NCBI GenBank assembly: GCA_937901965.1
Contig: CALGSW010000001.1
Location: forward strand, 1-64,000
Source of the DNA: an uncultured Bacteroidota bacterium
GTDB taxonomy: Bacteria > Bacteroidota > Bacteroidia > Bacteroidales > UBA932
Reading direction: 5' to 3'
DNA length: 64,000 nucleotides
The translations under genes and the position numbers were made by a program. Below, piece by piece: positions 34,751 to 42,846 of the stretch; the first letter of the stretch is position 1, and every line of letters starts with the position of its first letter. The notes below the pieces were generated by a model. It did not search any database, had not been told where the DNA came from, and saw only the letters and a program-made list of their open reading frames with translations.

Positions 34751-35572
34751 ATGGAAATAGTTAATAAAATAAATGAAGCTGCAGATTATATAAGAATAAA
34801 AACGAATAATTTTTCACCATTAGTTGGGATTGTTTTGGGAAGTGGACTTGGAGAATTGGCTGAAGTTATTAGTGATAAAATTGTGATCCCGTATTCAGAT
34901 ATTCCAAATTTTGCAAAATCTACTGCTATTGGACATAAAGGAAATCTTATTTTTGGCAAATTAGGCAGTAAACCTGTTGTTGCAATGCAAGGCAGATTTC
35001 ATTACTATGAAGGTTATAGTATGGAAATGGTAACACTTCCAATAAGGGTAATGACCAAGCTTGGAATATCATATCTATTTGTTTCAAATGCAGCCGGTGG
35101 TGTTAATCCAGATTTCAGAGTGGGTGACTTAATGATTATAAGGGATCATATTAATCTTATGCCTAATCCTCTGATTGGTAAAAATATTGATGAGTTTGGT
35201 CCAAGATTTCCTGATATGACAAGGCCATATGATCCAAAACTAATATCATTGTCTGAAAAGCTTTCCAGTTCATTAGACATTAAGCTAAAGAAGGGGGTCT
35301 ACCTTGCCGGTACAGGTCCTACTTATGAAACACCTGCAGAGTATGGATTTTTTGGTAAAATTGGAGCTGATGCGGTAGGTATGTCAACCGTTCCGGAAGT
35401 AATAGTCGCAAGACACTCCTCAGTACCAGTTTTTGGAATGTCTGTAATTACAAACGAAGCATTCTCTTTTTCAGAAGACTATGTAAATGATGGAGATGAT
35501 GTTGTTAAGGCAGCCAACGCTGCTTCAAGTAAAATGACACTTCTTTTTAAGTCAATGATTGAAAATTTGTAA
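34751..35572 (+). CDS. Purine nucleoside phosphorylase, 6-oxopurine type
   Basis: 273 residues of the trimeric PNP/MTAP family. Visible residues: GIVLGSGLG (phosphate), GRFHYYEGY, VSNAAGG, E197 in TYETPAEY, M211 in GMSTVPEV and N235 in SVITNEAF. Human PNP uses the equivalents of E197 and N235 to read 6-oxopurines, whereas MTA phosphorylases carry Asp at the Asn site to read adenine. So this enzyme should cleave inosine-like substrates such as 5'-deoxyinosine or methylthioinosine, matching the deaminase encoded 2 bp upstream. Products would be hypoxanthine and a 5-deoxy- or 5-methylthio-ribose 1-phosphate. General inosine/guanosine salvage is an alternative role. Confidence 0.9.
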   Translation: MEIVNKINEAADYIRIKTNNFSPLVGIVLGSGLGELAEVISDKIVIPYSDIPNFAKSTAIGHKGNLIFGKLGSKPVVAMQGRFHYYEGYSMEMVTLPIRVMTKLGISYLFVSNAAGGVNPDFRVGDLMIIRDHINLMPNPLIGKNIDEFGPRFPDMTRPYDPKLISLSEKLSSSLDIKLKKGVYLAGTGPTYETPAEYGFFGKIGADAVGMSTVPEVIVARHSSVPVFGMSVITNEAFSFSEDYVNDGDDVVKAANAASSKMTLLFKSMIENL

Positions 35573-36256
35573 ATGATTAATAAAATGGCTGAATCCAGAC
35601 CTATACCAAAGTTATATTATGATCAGGCATTTGCACTATCATATTATTCAGAGATTCTCTGGCAGAAATCTTTTGTGGAGGGAAATGGAGGAAATTTATC
35701 TATAAGATTAGACGAGGATCTTTTTATGATTACACCATCAATGCATTCAAAGAGTGGATTGAACGAAACAGATTTTGTAATTGTGGATTCAAAAGGCAAC
35801 AAAATCTATGGTAGTAAGAAGGCTTCAACAGAATTGTTTACACACTTATCTATTTATAACAATAATCCGGATGTTGGAGGTATTGTTCATTCACATCCTC
35901 CTTATACATGCTCATATGCATTTAGTGAGAACGTGCCTTCAACCCCTATGAGCGCTGAATCTGTGATATGGATGGGGCAACTTACACTCGCCCCCTATAA
36001 CACCCCGGGCTCTGTTGAACTTCTTGAGCAAGTTGAGACACTATCTAAAGGGAAAAATGTGTTGTTACTTCAAAATCACGGACTTCTTACTTGGGGAAAG
36101 AACATTGAAGAGGCATACTGGAGAACAGAAGTAGTTGAGGCTCATTGTAAGATTTCTCATATTATGGAATCAAGAGGTTCACTGCCAAGACACTTCACGT
36201 ATAAGCAAATGACTCAGCTTAATGAGCTTAAAGGTAAGTTCATAAAAAATGAATAG
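35573..36256 (+). CDS. Class II aldolase (FucA/Ald2-like), probable 5-deoxyribulose-1-phosphate aldolase
   Basis: 227 residues of the zinc class II aldolase family. E87 (ASTELFTH), H106 and H108 (VHSHPPY) and H169 (QNHGLL) keep the exact spacing of E. coli FucA (E73, H92, H94, H155). The start codon abuts the PNP stop and its end overlaps mtnA by 8 bp. In this cassette it would split 5-deoxy- or methylthio-ribulose 1-phosphate into DHAP and acetaldehyde or methylthioacetaldehyde. The related dehydratase MtnB has the same fold and is the main alternative, but no mtnC, mtnX or mtnD gene is nearby, which argues against the standard methionine salvage pathway. Confidence 0.82.
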   Translation: MINKMAESRPIPKLYYDQAFALSYYSEILWQKSFVEGNGGNLSIRLDEDLFMITPSMHSKSGLNETDFVIVDSKGNKIYGSKKASTELFTHLSIYNNNPDVGGIVHSHPPYTCSYAFSENVPSTPMSAESVIWMGQLTLAPYNTPGSVELLEQVETLSKGKNVLLLQNHGLLTWGKNIEEAYWRTEVVEAHCKISHIMESRGSLPRHFTYKQMTQLNELKGKFIKNE

Positions 36257-37313
36257 AGTTCCTTTAGGATATGACCCAGTAGAATTTCCATCAGATTGCA
36301 GATGGATAAGGATTATTGATCAGTCTCAACTCCCAAACAGAGAAGTGTTTCTTGAAATTGAATCTCTGGAAGATGCAGTTGATGCTATAAATAAACTTAA
36401 AGTTAGAGGAGCTCCTGCTTTAGGAATTTTTACCGCATCATGTATTGCGAAGTTTTATAGAGATTTCAATAAACGGGATTATTCTGAAGCCCGTAATTTT
36501 CTAATTAATATATCTGATTTAATTGTGTCTTCAAGACCAACTGCAGTTAATACAAATTGGGCGGCTCAGAAAATGCTATCGTGTTTTTATAATAATTTTT
36601 CTGAGAATAATTTTGAACTTGAAAAAAGTAAGGAGCTCTTAATTGATAGTGCTAAAAAAATAAAAAATGACGACATCATTATGTCACTATCAATTGCCAA
36701 AAATGCTTTAAAATTACTGAAACATGGAGACAACATTTTAACACACTGCAATGCAGGTCATTTAGCAACTGCGCGATTTGGAACTGCGCTTGCCCCTATA
36801 TACCTTGGAATGGAAAAAGGTTACTCATTTAAAGTTTTTGTACCTGAAACAAGGCCATTATTGCAAGGTTCTAGACTTACTGCTTTTGAGTTGTCCAAAT
36901 CTGGGGTTGATGTTACTGTTATCTGTGATAATATGGCATCTTCATTAATGCGTAACAAAAGTATAAATGCCGTATTAACGGGTTGTGACAGAGTTGCAGC
37001 AAACGGGGATGTGGCAAATAAAATTGGAACTTCAGCACTTGCTGTACTTGCAAAACACTATAATATTCCATTCTATGTTTTAGGGCCAGAAAGTACGATT
37101 GATTGTAAATCCCTTAATGGAGATCAAATAACGATAGAAGAGAGAGATGGTAACGAGATTACAGAAATGTGGTTTAAAGAAAGGATGGCACCAATGAATA
37201 TTAAAACTCACAATCCATCTTTTGATATAACTGACTCCCAATTGATAACAGCAATTATTACTGATAAGGGAGTCCATCGTTATCCATACAATTTTTCAGT
37301 TCCTTATAAATAA
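36249..37313 (+). CDS. mtnA: S-methyl-5-thioribose-1-phosphate isomerase (MtnA), probably also 5-deoxyribose-1-phosphate isomerase
   Basis: 354 residues, full length for MtnA. The substrate motif RGAPALGI is at about 53. The catalytic Cys167 (THCNAG) and Asp247 (GCDRVAANGDVANKIGT) are 80 residues apart, as in the B. subtilis enzyme. It converts the aldose 1-phosphate from the phosphorylase to the ketose 1-phosphate used by the aldolase. It overlaps the aldolase gene by 8 bp. MtnA homologues of the DHAP shunt accept both methylthio- and deoxyribose phosphates (established for the family); preference here is unknown. The initiation-factor eIF2B-like fold is shared, but the catalytic pair confirms an isomerase. 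Confidence 0.92.
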   Translation: MNRVPLGYDPVEFPSDCRWIRIIDQSQLPNREVFLEIESLEDAVDAINKLKVRGAPALGIFTASCIAKFYRDFNKRDYSEARNFLINISDLIVSSRPTAVNTNWAAQKMLSCFYNNFSENNFELEKSKELLIDSAKKIKNDDIIMSLSIAKNALKLLKHGDNILTHCNAGHLATARFGTALAPIYLGMEKGYSFKVFVPETRPLLQGSRLTAFELSKSGVDVTVICDNMASSLMRNKSINAVLTGCDRVAANGDVANKIGTSALAVLAKHYNIPFYVLGPESTIDCKSLNGDQITIEERDGNEITEMWFKERMAPMNIKTHNPSFDITDSQLITAIITDKGVHRYPYNFSVPYK

Positions 37314-37315
37314 TC

Positions 37316-37324
37316 CATATTTGC
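37316..37324 (+). promoter_or_regulatory. Putative -7 promoter element of the HAD phosphatase gene
   Basis: CATATTTGC differs from TAnnTTTGC at one base, and ends 13 bp before the ATG, the same spacing as other promoters in the window. It suggests the phosphatase is not part of the upstream cassette. Confidence 0.45.
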
Positions 37325-37337
37325 AGAAAATAATTCT

Positions 37338-37952
37338 ATGATAAAAAATATAATATTTGATCTGGGCGGAGTTTTGGTTAAACTTGATAAAGAGAGATGT
37401 ATCAAGGCTTTTACTGAAATTGGACACCCTGACTTTGGGAAAATAATAAATGAATACTTTCAGGAAGGTTTTTTCATGGATTATGAAAAGGGGTACATTA
37501 CCACTGAGGAATTTAGGGAAAAAGTCAGGGCAGAAATGAGTTCATTGGTCTCAGATGAAATGATAGACAATGCAATGGCTGCGTTTTTACCAGGCGTACC
37601 CAAAAGTAAACTTGATGCTTTAAAGCATTTTGCAGAAAAATACAGACTATTCCTGCTTAGTAATACAAATCCTGTTGCTATTGATACAGTGAAACCAATG
37701 TTTAGGGTTGGAGGCAAGAATATGGAGGATTATTTTGAAAAAATGTATCTCTCATATGAAATGAAATGTGCTAAACCTGATTTAAAAATTTTCAGAATGT
37801 TACTTGATGACTCCGGAATAAACCCGGAGGAAACTCTTTTTGTTGATGATTCAAAGATAAACCTCGATGCTGCCTCAGTTTTTGGAATAAAAACTGCTTT
37901 GATGCTACAGGAAAACGATTTAATTAATGACCTTAAGCCGTTTCTATGCTGA
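37338..37952 (+). CDS. HAD-IA phosphatase (YihX-like)
   Basis: 204 residues. HAD motifs: FDLGGVLV (D8, with Gly in place of the second Asp as in YihX), LLSNTN (motif II), CAKPD (motif III Lys) and FVDDS (motif IV). YihX-type enzymes dephosphorylate small sugar phosphates, with alpha-glucose 1-phosphate known in E. coli. Its location after mtnA could suggest a role in the deoxypentose route, but the separate -7 element and the 24-bp gap make it more likely independent. The stop overlaps the next gene by 7 bp. Confidence 0.85.
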   Translation: MIKNIIFDLGGVLVKLDKERCIKAFTEIGHPDFGKIINEYFQEGFFMDYEKGYITTEEFREKVRAEMSSLVSDEMIDNAMAAFLPGVPKSKLDALKHFAEKYRLFLLSNTNPVAIDTVKPMFRVGGKNMEDYFEKMYLSYEMKCAKPDLKIFRMLLDDSGINPEETLFVDDSKINLDAASVFGIKTALMLQENDLINDLKPFLC

Positions 37953-38773
37953 TATTTTCTGAGGATCAAAACACAGTTTCATTTATTTCACTTGCAAGTG
38001 GCAGTAATGGAAACTGTTATTGCTTTTCTAATGGTGCTGTTACTTTCCTTATAGATTTTGGGATAGGTATGAGAACTGCTAGAAAACGTCTGGCTGAATA
38101 CTCATTAAGGCTTGAAGATGTTGATTTTGTACTAGTTACTCATGACCACATAGATCATATAAAACATTTAGGATCATTTGCCGAAAGAGCCTTTAAACCT
38201 GTGTGCGCAACACAGTCACTTCACAAAGCTTTGGATTTAAACTTTGCAACAAGGGGTAGATTAAATTCATCAAGAATTATTATTGAATCTGAGAAAGTCT
38301 TTCATTTCAATGGGGTTCAAATTATACCATTTCCTGTTCCACACGATGGGACCGAAAATTATGGATATTTTATAGAGATGTCTGGTGTTAAAATAGCGGT
38401 GATTACAGATATAGGAAGAGTCACCGATACTGTGTTGAAATTTTCTTCAATGGCAAACCATCTTGTATTTGAATCAAATTACGATTCACAAATGCTTAAT
38501 GATGGTCCTTATCCAAAGGTTTTAATTGACAGAATAAGTAAGGGTAGAGGCCACTTAAGCAACAAAGAGACAGCTGATGCGATAAGAAAAATTTATCATC
38601 CAAATCTAAAATCTTTGTTACTCTGTCATTTAAGTGCGAATAATAATTTGCCTGAGCTTGCTTTAAAAGCATCAGGGATGGCTCTTTATGAAAAAGGAGT
38701 CATCCCCGGCTATAACTTCACCCTTGAGTGTTTACCCAGAGGGTCATCTTCAAGAATGTATAAATTCAAATAG
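37946..38773 (+). CDS. Metallo-beta-lactamase-fold hydrolase (YycJ/WalJ-like)
   Basis: 275 residues, beginning with SFISLASGSNGNCY, the family start. The metal-binding motif is THDHIDH (about 66-72), with downstream PHDG, TDIGRV and CHLS supplying further ligands. Members of this branch act as nucleic-acid exonucleases or are implicated in DNA processing; the precise substrate is not known. It overlaps the HAD phosphatase gene by 7 bp and ends 6 bp from the convergent M2 peptidase gene. Confidence 0.85.
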   Translation: MLIFSEDQNTVSFISLASGSNGNCYCFSNGAVTFLIDFGIGMRTARKRLAEYSLRLEDVDFVLVTHDHIDHIKHLGSFAERAFKPVCATQSLHKALDLNFATRGRLNSSRIIIESEKVFHFNGVQIIPFPVPHDGTENYGYFIEMSGVKIAVITDIGRVTDTVLKFSSMANHLVFESNYDSQMLNDGPYPKVLIDRISKGRGHLSNKETADAIRKIYHPNLKSLLLCHLSANNNLPELALKASGMALYEKGVIPGYNFTLECLPRGSSSRMYKFK

Positions 38774-38779
38774 ACATTA

Positions 38780-40450
38780 CTACTCTACAAACTGTTTTGC
38801 ATAATACTTTGCAGTAAGTTTTTCTCCTGTAGCTTTTTCAATCATTTCATTCCATTCATATCTCATCCCTGGTTTGAATATGTTATTTGACATCCATGTT
38901 CCAACATCTTTATTGCCAATATAACACTCATTCTTATAATCACCTGATTTTGTTATATTGTCAGTTATGTAATAATGCATTTGTGAAGCAAATAATTCAC
39001 CCAACTGATAATTATGATAATAGCAAGGATATAGTGCAATGTGGATTTTAGATGCCCAGTCTGGCATATCTCTTCCTTCAGGTCTCTTTAGCATCTGATA
39101 TTTCTCTACCAGATTCCACCATAATTCGTTTAAGTTCTGGTCAGGATTTGCGTACATCTCCTTTTCAAATCTGTATACTACTTGTACCCATCTGCTAAAA
39201 ACAAGTTGTTGTAATTTTAGTGAATTGAAGCAGTCATCCTCAATGGATTTTTTCTCCTCTTCTGTTAAACCAAGACTCTGTTTCATCCATTCAGGATTTC
39301 TAGATAACCTGCCAAAAATCATAGCAACTGCTTCTGTGGTAAATGTGTGTGCTGAATTTCTGAGAAAATATGGATTTGAAGAGTCATCATGGCCTAAGGC
39401 GTACACACCATGTCCAAATTCATGCAGCATTGTCCCCATCCATGATTCATTATCTGAAATGTTGGCTAAGACTCTTACATCACCTTGAGCATCTATATCA
39501 ATGCAGTATGCGTGCTGATTCTTCCCGGGTTTTTCATAAAGGTCGCTTCTCTCCATTATTCCTGAAACATCAATTCCAATACCTGAATAAAAATCTGAAG
39601 TCAGTTGTTCCAGATTCTTCCCTTTATAATACTTATCAAGGTCAACAGGATATAGTTTTGGTGACTCCTGAAAATACCTGCCCTGAAAATGCCAAGGCAT
39701 AAGTTTATTTGCAGAAATTCCATATCTTTTTGAGAAAGCAATATCCATTTCATTTTTAAGCCTTTCAAATTCACCCTTTGTGAGAGAATCCAGTTCATCA
39801 AAAAGAGCGGATATTTCAACAGGATTTTGTCCAGACAACTCTAGAGACATAGTGTGAAAATTATCATAACCTAAAGACTTTGCAAGTCTGTTCCTGAGCT
39901 TTATCACCTCTATCACATCTTGGGCAACGTAATTCCCAATATCTTTATGTGCTTTCCACACCTCTTCAAGTTCTTTATTATCAGTTGAGTTCTGCAGGAT
40001 ATATTCCACTTCGTTATCAGATATCTTTTTACCTTTGAAAGATGCTCTGTATTCTGCATATTTTTGTTCAAGAACTGTTGATTTACTGATTATTTCAGCT
40101 AATAGCAAAGTATCGGCCTGATTTGCTAAAAACGAATTATACAATATATCCAACTGTCTTAATAAGATGGGATCTTTTACATTTCCACGCTCCTTGATCT
40201 CTTTAAGTTTTGCAAAAACATCCGGATTTGAGTATATTTTTGTTGTAGCAATATTTGCCTCTGTATATTTTGCAAAATCGTCAGGATTTCCGGTTATGGT
40301 TCCATTCCAGTATGCATTTGAAGCCTGAATATATAGAGGATGAACACTACTCTCAGTTTTAGAAATAATTTCCTTAAGTTCCATTTCATCTTTGTTTGTG
40401 CAGCTTATTAACAGTAAAATTGATGCCGCAATAAAAAATAGTTTTTTCAT
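38780..40450 (-). CDS. M2-family peptidyl-dipeptidase lipoprotein (ACE-like)
   Basis: 556 residues. The lipobox ISC (Cys17) is followed by TNKDE, which fits surface export. The zinc site is HEFGH (H343, E344, H347) with E373 in TTEAVAM as third ligand, the arrangement of angiotensin-converting enzyme and its bacterial relatives. Such enzymes remove C-terminal dipeptides or process oligopeptides. It lies 11 bp downstream of the cyclophilin gene, and 9 bp separates that from pckA. Confidence 0.9.
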   Translation of the reverse strand: MKKLFFIAASILLLISCTNKDEMELKEIISKTESSVHPLYIQASNAYWNGTITGNPDDFAKYTEANIATTKIYSNPDVFAKLKEIKERGNVKDPILLRQLDILYNSFLANQADTLLLAEIISKSTVLEQKYAEYRASFKGKKISDNEVEYILQNSTDNKELEEVWKAHKDIGNYVAQDVIEVIKLRNRLAKSLGYDNFHTMSLELSGQNPVEISALFDELDSLTKGEFERLKNEMDIAFSKRYGISANKLMPWHFQGRYFQESPKLYPVDLDKYYKGKNLEQLTSDFYSGIGIDVSGIMERSDLYEKPGKNQHAYCIDIDAQGDVRVLANISDNESWMGTMLHEFGHGVYALGHDDSSNPYFLRNSAHTFTTEAVAMIFGRLSRNPEWMKQSLGLTEEEKKSIEDDCFNSLKLQQLVFSRWVQVVYRFEKEMYANPDQNLNELWWNLVEKYQMLKRPEGRDMPDWASKIHIALYPCYYHNYQLGELFASQMHYYITDNITKSGDYKNECYIGNKDVGTWMSNNIFKPGMRYEWNEMIEKATGEKLTAKYYAKQFVE

Positions 40451-40461
40451 AATTCAGCTGA

Positions 40462-41169
40462 TTATATTTTTTTCTTATAAACTTTAACAGATAAAATTAT
40501 TACGTCTTCTATGGGTCTGTCATTATTATCAGTTTCAATATCTGAAATCTTATAAACAACATCCATCCCACTCACAACCTCACCAAAAACTGTGTACTGA
40601 GTGTCAAGGTGAGGAGTCCCTCCAAACTGTTTATAATACTGTTTAATGTGCTCAGGAATTATATAGCTGGAATTAATACCAATATTTAAATTCCGATCAT
40701 TTATCTTCTTTTCAGCCGCTATAAGTGACTCATTATCATGAATCTTACCTTCAACAATATAAAATTGAGATCCAGAAGATTCCCTTTTTGAATTAACATC
40801 GTCACCCTCTCTTGCTGCAGCTAGGGCTCCTCTTTTATGAAATAAAGATGAGACAAATTCAGCAGGAATGTTTTTTTCAGGACCTCCATTTCCATATAAT
40901 TTGCCCGGCTCGCGTTCTTTTGAGTCAGGATCTCCAGACTGGATCATAAAATCATTTATGACTCTATGAAAGAGGACCCCCTCAAAATAGCGGTTTTTAG
41001 CGAGTTTGACGAAGTTGTCTCTGTGTAGTGGTGTTTCATTATACAGTCTTAAAACAATCTCTCCTTTGTTTGTTGTAATCTTTACATGCCAAGCTCTTTC
41101 TGCAGCAATAATATTAAAACAATTAAAAGAAAAAACAAATAAGGTAACTGCAAATATAAAATTCTTCAT
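40462..41169 (-). CDS. Exported cyclophilin-type peptidyl-prolyl isomerase
   Basis: 235 residues with a signal peptide (cleavage near residue 23, IIAAE). The cyclophilin domain shows VKITTNKGEIVLRLYNETPLH, YFEGVLFHRVINDFMIQSGDP, GALAAAR, GSQFYI and TVFGEVVSGMDVV. An insert of about 50 residues (KKINDRNLNIGINSSYIIPEHIKQYYK region) before TVFGE is longer than in the minimal fold and is common in Bacteroidetes. It acts in the periplasm as a folding catalyst. It sits between pckA and the M2 peptidase gene with tight spacing. Confidence 0.9.
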   Translation of the reverse strand: MKNFIFAVTLFVFSFNCFNIIAAERAWHVKITTNKGEIVLRLYNETPLHRDNFVKLAKNRYFEGVLFHRVINDFMIQSGDPDSKEREPGKLYGNGGPEKNIPAEFVSSLFHKRGALAAAREGDDVNSKRESSGSQFYIVEGKIHDNESLIAAEKKINDRNLNIGINSSYIIPEHIKQYYKQFGGTPHLDTQYTVFGEVVSGMDVVYKISDIETDNNDRPIEDVIILSVKVYKKKI

Positions 41170-41178
41170 GACAGATGT

Positions 41179-42771
41179 TTATAATTGAGGGCCACATGTG
41201 ATAAGTGCTTTTGCAGCATCGTTATCACAGTACTGTTCAAAATTCTTTATATATTTTGCAGCCAAAGCTTTTGACTTTTCTTCCCATACTTTTACATCTG
41301 AATAAGTATCCCGAGGATCAAGAATTCCCTCGGAAACATCATGTAATTTCACCGGTATAGTTAAATTTAGTATCGGAATATGTTTAGTAGGTGCCTCTTC
41401 AATAGAGCCATCAAGAATTGCATCAATAATTGCCCTTGTATCTTTTATTGAAATTCTTCTGCCTGTTCCATTCCAGCCTGTATTAACCAGATAAGCCTTT
41501 GAACCATGCTTGTCCATTTTTTCTGCAAGTGTCTTTGCATAAATAGTCGGATGCAACGTTAAAAATGCCTCTCCGAAAGCCGGCGAGAAGGATGGTACCG
41601 GTTCCGTGATTCCCCTCTCAGTGCCTGCAAGCTTTGAAGTATACCCACATAAAAAATGATACTGAGCCTGATTTCTGTCAAGTATTGAAACTGGAGGCAA
41701 TACTCCAAATGCATCTGCTGAAAGGTAAATAATTTTTTTGGGATGTCCTGCTTTTGACGGAAGTACGATCTTATTGATATGATATATAGGGTAGGAGACT
41801 CTTGTATTTTCTGTCACAGAAGAGTCTGCAAAATCTACACTTCCATTTTCATGAACTGTAACATTCTCAAGAAGAGCATCTCTTTTAATTGCATTCCAGA
41901 TGTCGGGTTCATTCTCTTTACTAAGATTAATCGTTTTTGCATAACAGCCACCCTCAAGATTAAAAACTCCGTGATTATCCCAGCCATGTTCGTCATCACC
42001 AATTAGATACCTTTTAGGATCTGCAGACAAAGTTGTTTTACCGGTGCCGGACAGGCCAAAAAAGATTGCAACATCTCCATCTTTACCCACATTTGCTGAA
42101 CAGTGCATTGAAGCAATACCTTTCAGCGGAAGATAATAGTTCATCATTGAAAAAATTCCCTTTTTCATCTCTCCACCATACCATGTACCACCACAAACAG
42201 ACATTTTTTCTGAAAGATTAAAAAGTACAAATACATCAGAGTGTAGATTATGCTCTTTCCATTTAGTATTAGTAGCCTTAGAAGCATTAATAAATACAAA
42301 ATCAGGATCTCCAAAATGGTCCAGTTCATACTTAGAAGGCCTTATAAACATATTCGTAACAAAATGTGCCTGCCATGCAACCTCCATTATAAAACGAACT
42401 TTCATCCTTGTATCTTCGTTCGTTCCGCAAAATGCATCAACAACATAAATTAACTCTTTATCTGAAAGCTGATTTTGAGCTATTTTCTTACAATCAGTCC
42501 AGACACTATCTGATATTGGTTTGTTAATATTGCCATCCCACCAAATTGTGTTCTCTGTAATTGAATCTTTAACAATGTATTTATCTTTAGGAGACCTCCC
42601 TGTGAAAACACCTGTCATAACAGCTACAGCACCTGTATCTGTCAAATAACCTTTGTCAAATCCCTGATTTTTTTCGTCAATCTCGGCTTTGAACATCTCC
42701 TCATAGGTAGGATTATACATTACCTTTGCAACGTTAGTAATGCCGTACTTTTTTAAATCAGAAGCAATCAT
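41179..42771 (-). CDS. pckA: Phosphoenolpyruvate carboxykinase (ATP)
   Basis: 530 residues, the standard length. The Walker-like P-loop is GLSGTGKTTL (about 239-248), followed by LIGDDEHGWD and, further on, the R-rich GYTSKLAGTERG region; the N-terminal TGRSPKDKYIV motif is intact. It interconverts oxaloacetate and PEP with ATP. In fermentative Bacteroidales the enzyme often runs toward oxaloacetate, saving energy on the way to succinate (family knowledge). A divergent promoter region of 75 bp separates it from recQ. Confidence 0.97.
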   Translation of the reverse strand: MIASDLKKYGITNVAKVMYNPTYEEMFKAEIDEKNQGFDKGYLTDTGAVAVMTGVFTGRSPKDKYIVKDSITENTIWWDGNINKPISDSVWTDCKKIAQNQLSDKELIYVVDAFCGTNEDTRMKVRFIMEVAWQAHFVTNMFIRPSKYELDHFGDPDFVFINASKATNTKWKEHNLHSDVFVLFNLSEKMSVCGGTWYGGEMKKGIFSMMNYYLPLKGIASMHCSANVGKDGDVAIFFGLSGTGKTTLSADPKRYLIGDDEHGWDNHGVFNLEGGCYAKTINLSKENEPDIWNAIKRDALLENVTVHENGSVDFADSSVTENTRVSYPIYHINKIVLPSKAGHPKKIIYLSADAFGVLPPVSILDRNQAQYHFLCGYTSKLAGTERGITEPVPSFSPAFGEAFLTLHPTIYAKTLAEKMDKHGSKAYLVNTGWNGTGRRISIKDTRAIIDAILDGSIEEAPTKHIPILNLTIPVKLHDVSEGILDPRDTYSDVKVWEEKSKALAAKYIKNFEQYCDNDAAKALITCGPQL

Positions 42772-42812
42772 GTTTAGTTTAGTTAGTTTTGTTTAAGTTT
42801 TGTATATTGAAA

Positions 42813-42820
42813 CAAATTTA
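42813..42820 (-). promoter_or_regulatory. Promoter of pckA
   Basis: Minus strand TTG, 21 bp, then TAAATTTG match the -33 and -7 elements; the predicted leader before the pckA ATG is about 35-40 nt and consists of AAACTAA-like repeats. Confidence 0.6.
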
Positions 42821-42846
42821 ATGAATTATTTACAGAATATTCAACA

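Noticed and set aside
35573..36256. Class II aldolase gene read as mtnB dehydratase of standard methionine salvage
   Set aside because: It keeps the FucA catalytic spacing, and no mtnC, mtnX, mtnD or mtnK gene is nearby; kept as an alternative, not the main call.
37338..37952. HAD phosphatase read as MtnC or another methionine-salvage enzyme
   Set aside because: Its DLGGVLV motif and size match YihX-like HAD-IA phosphatases, and it has its own promoter-like element.
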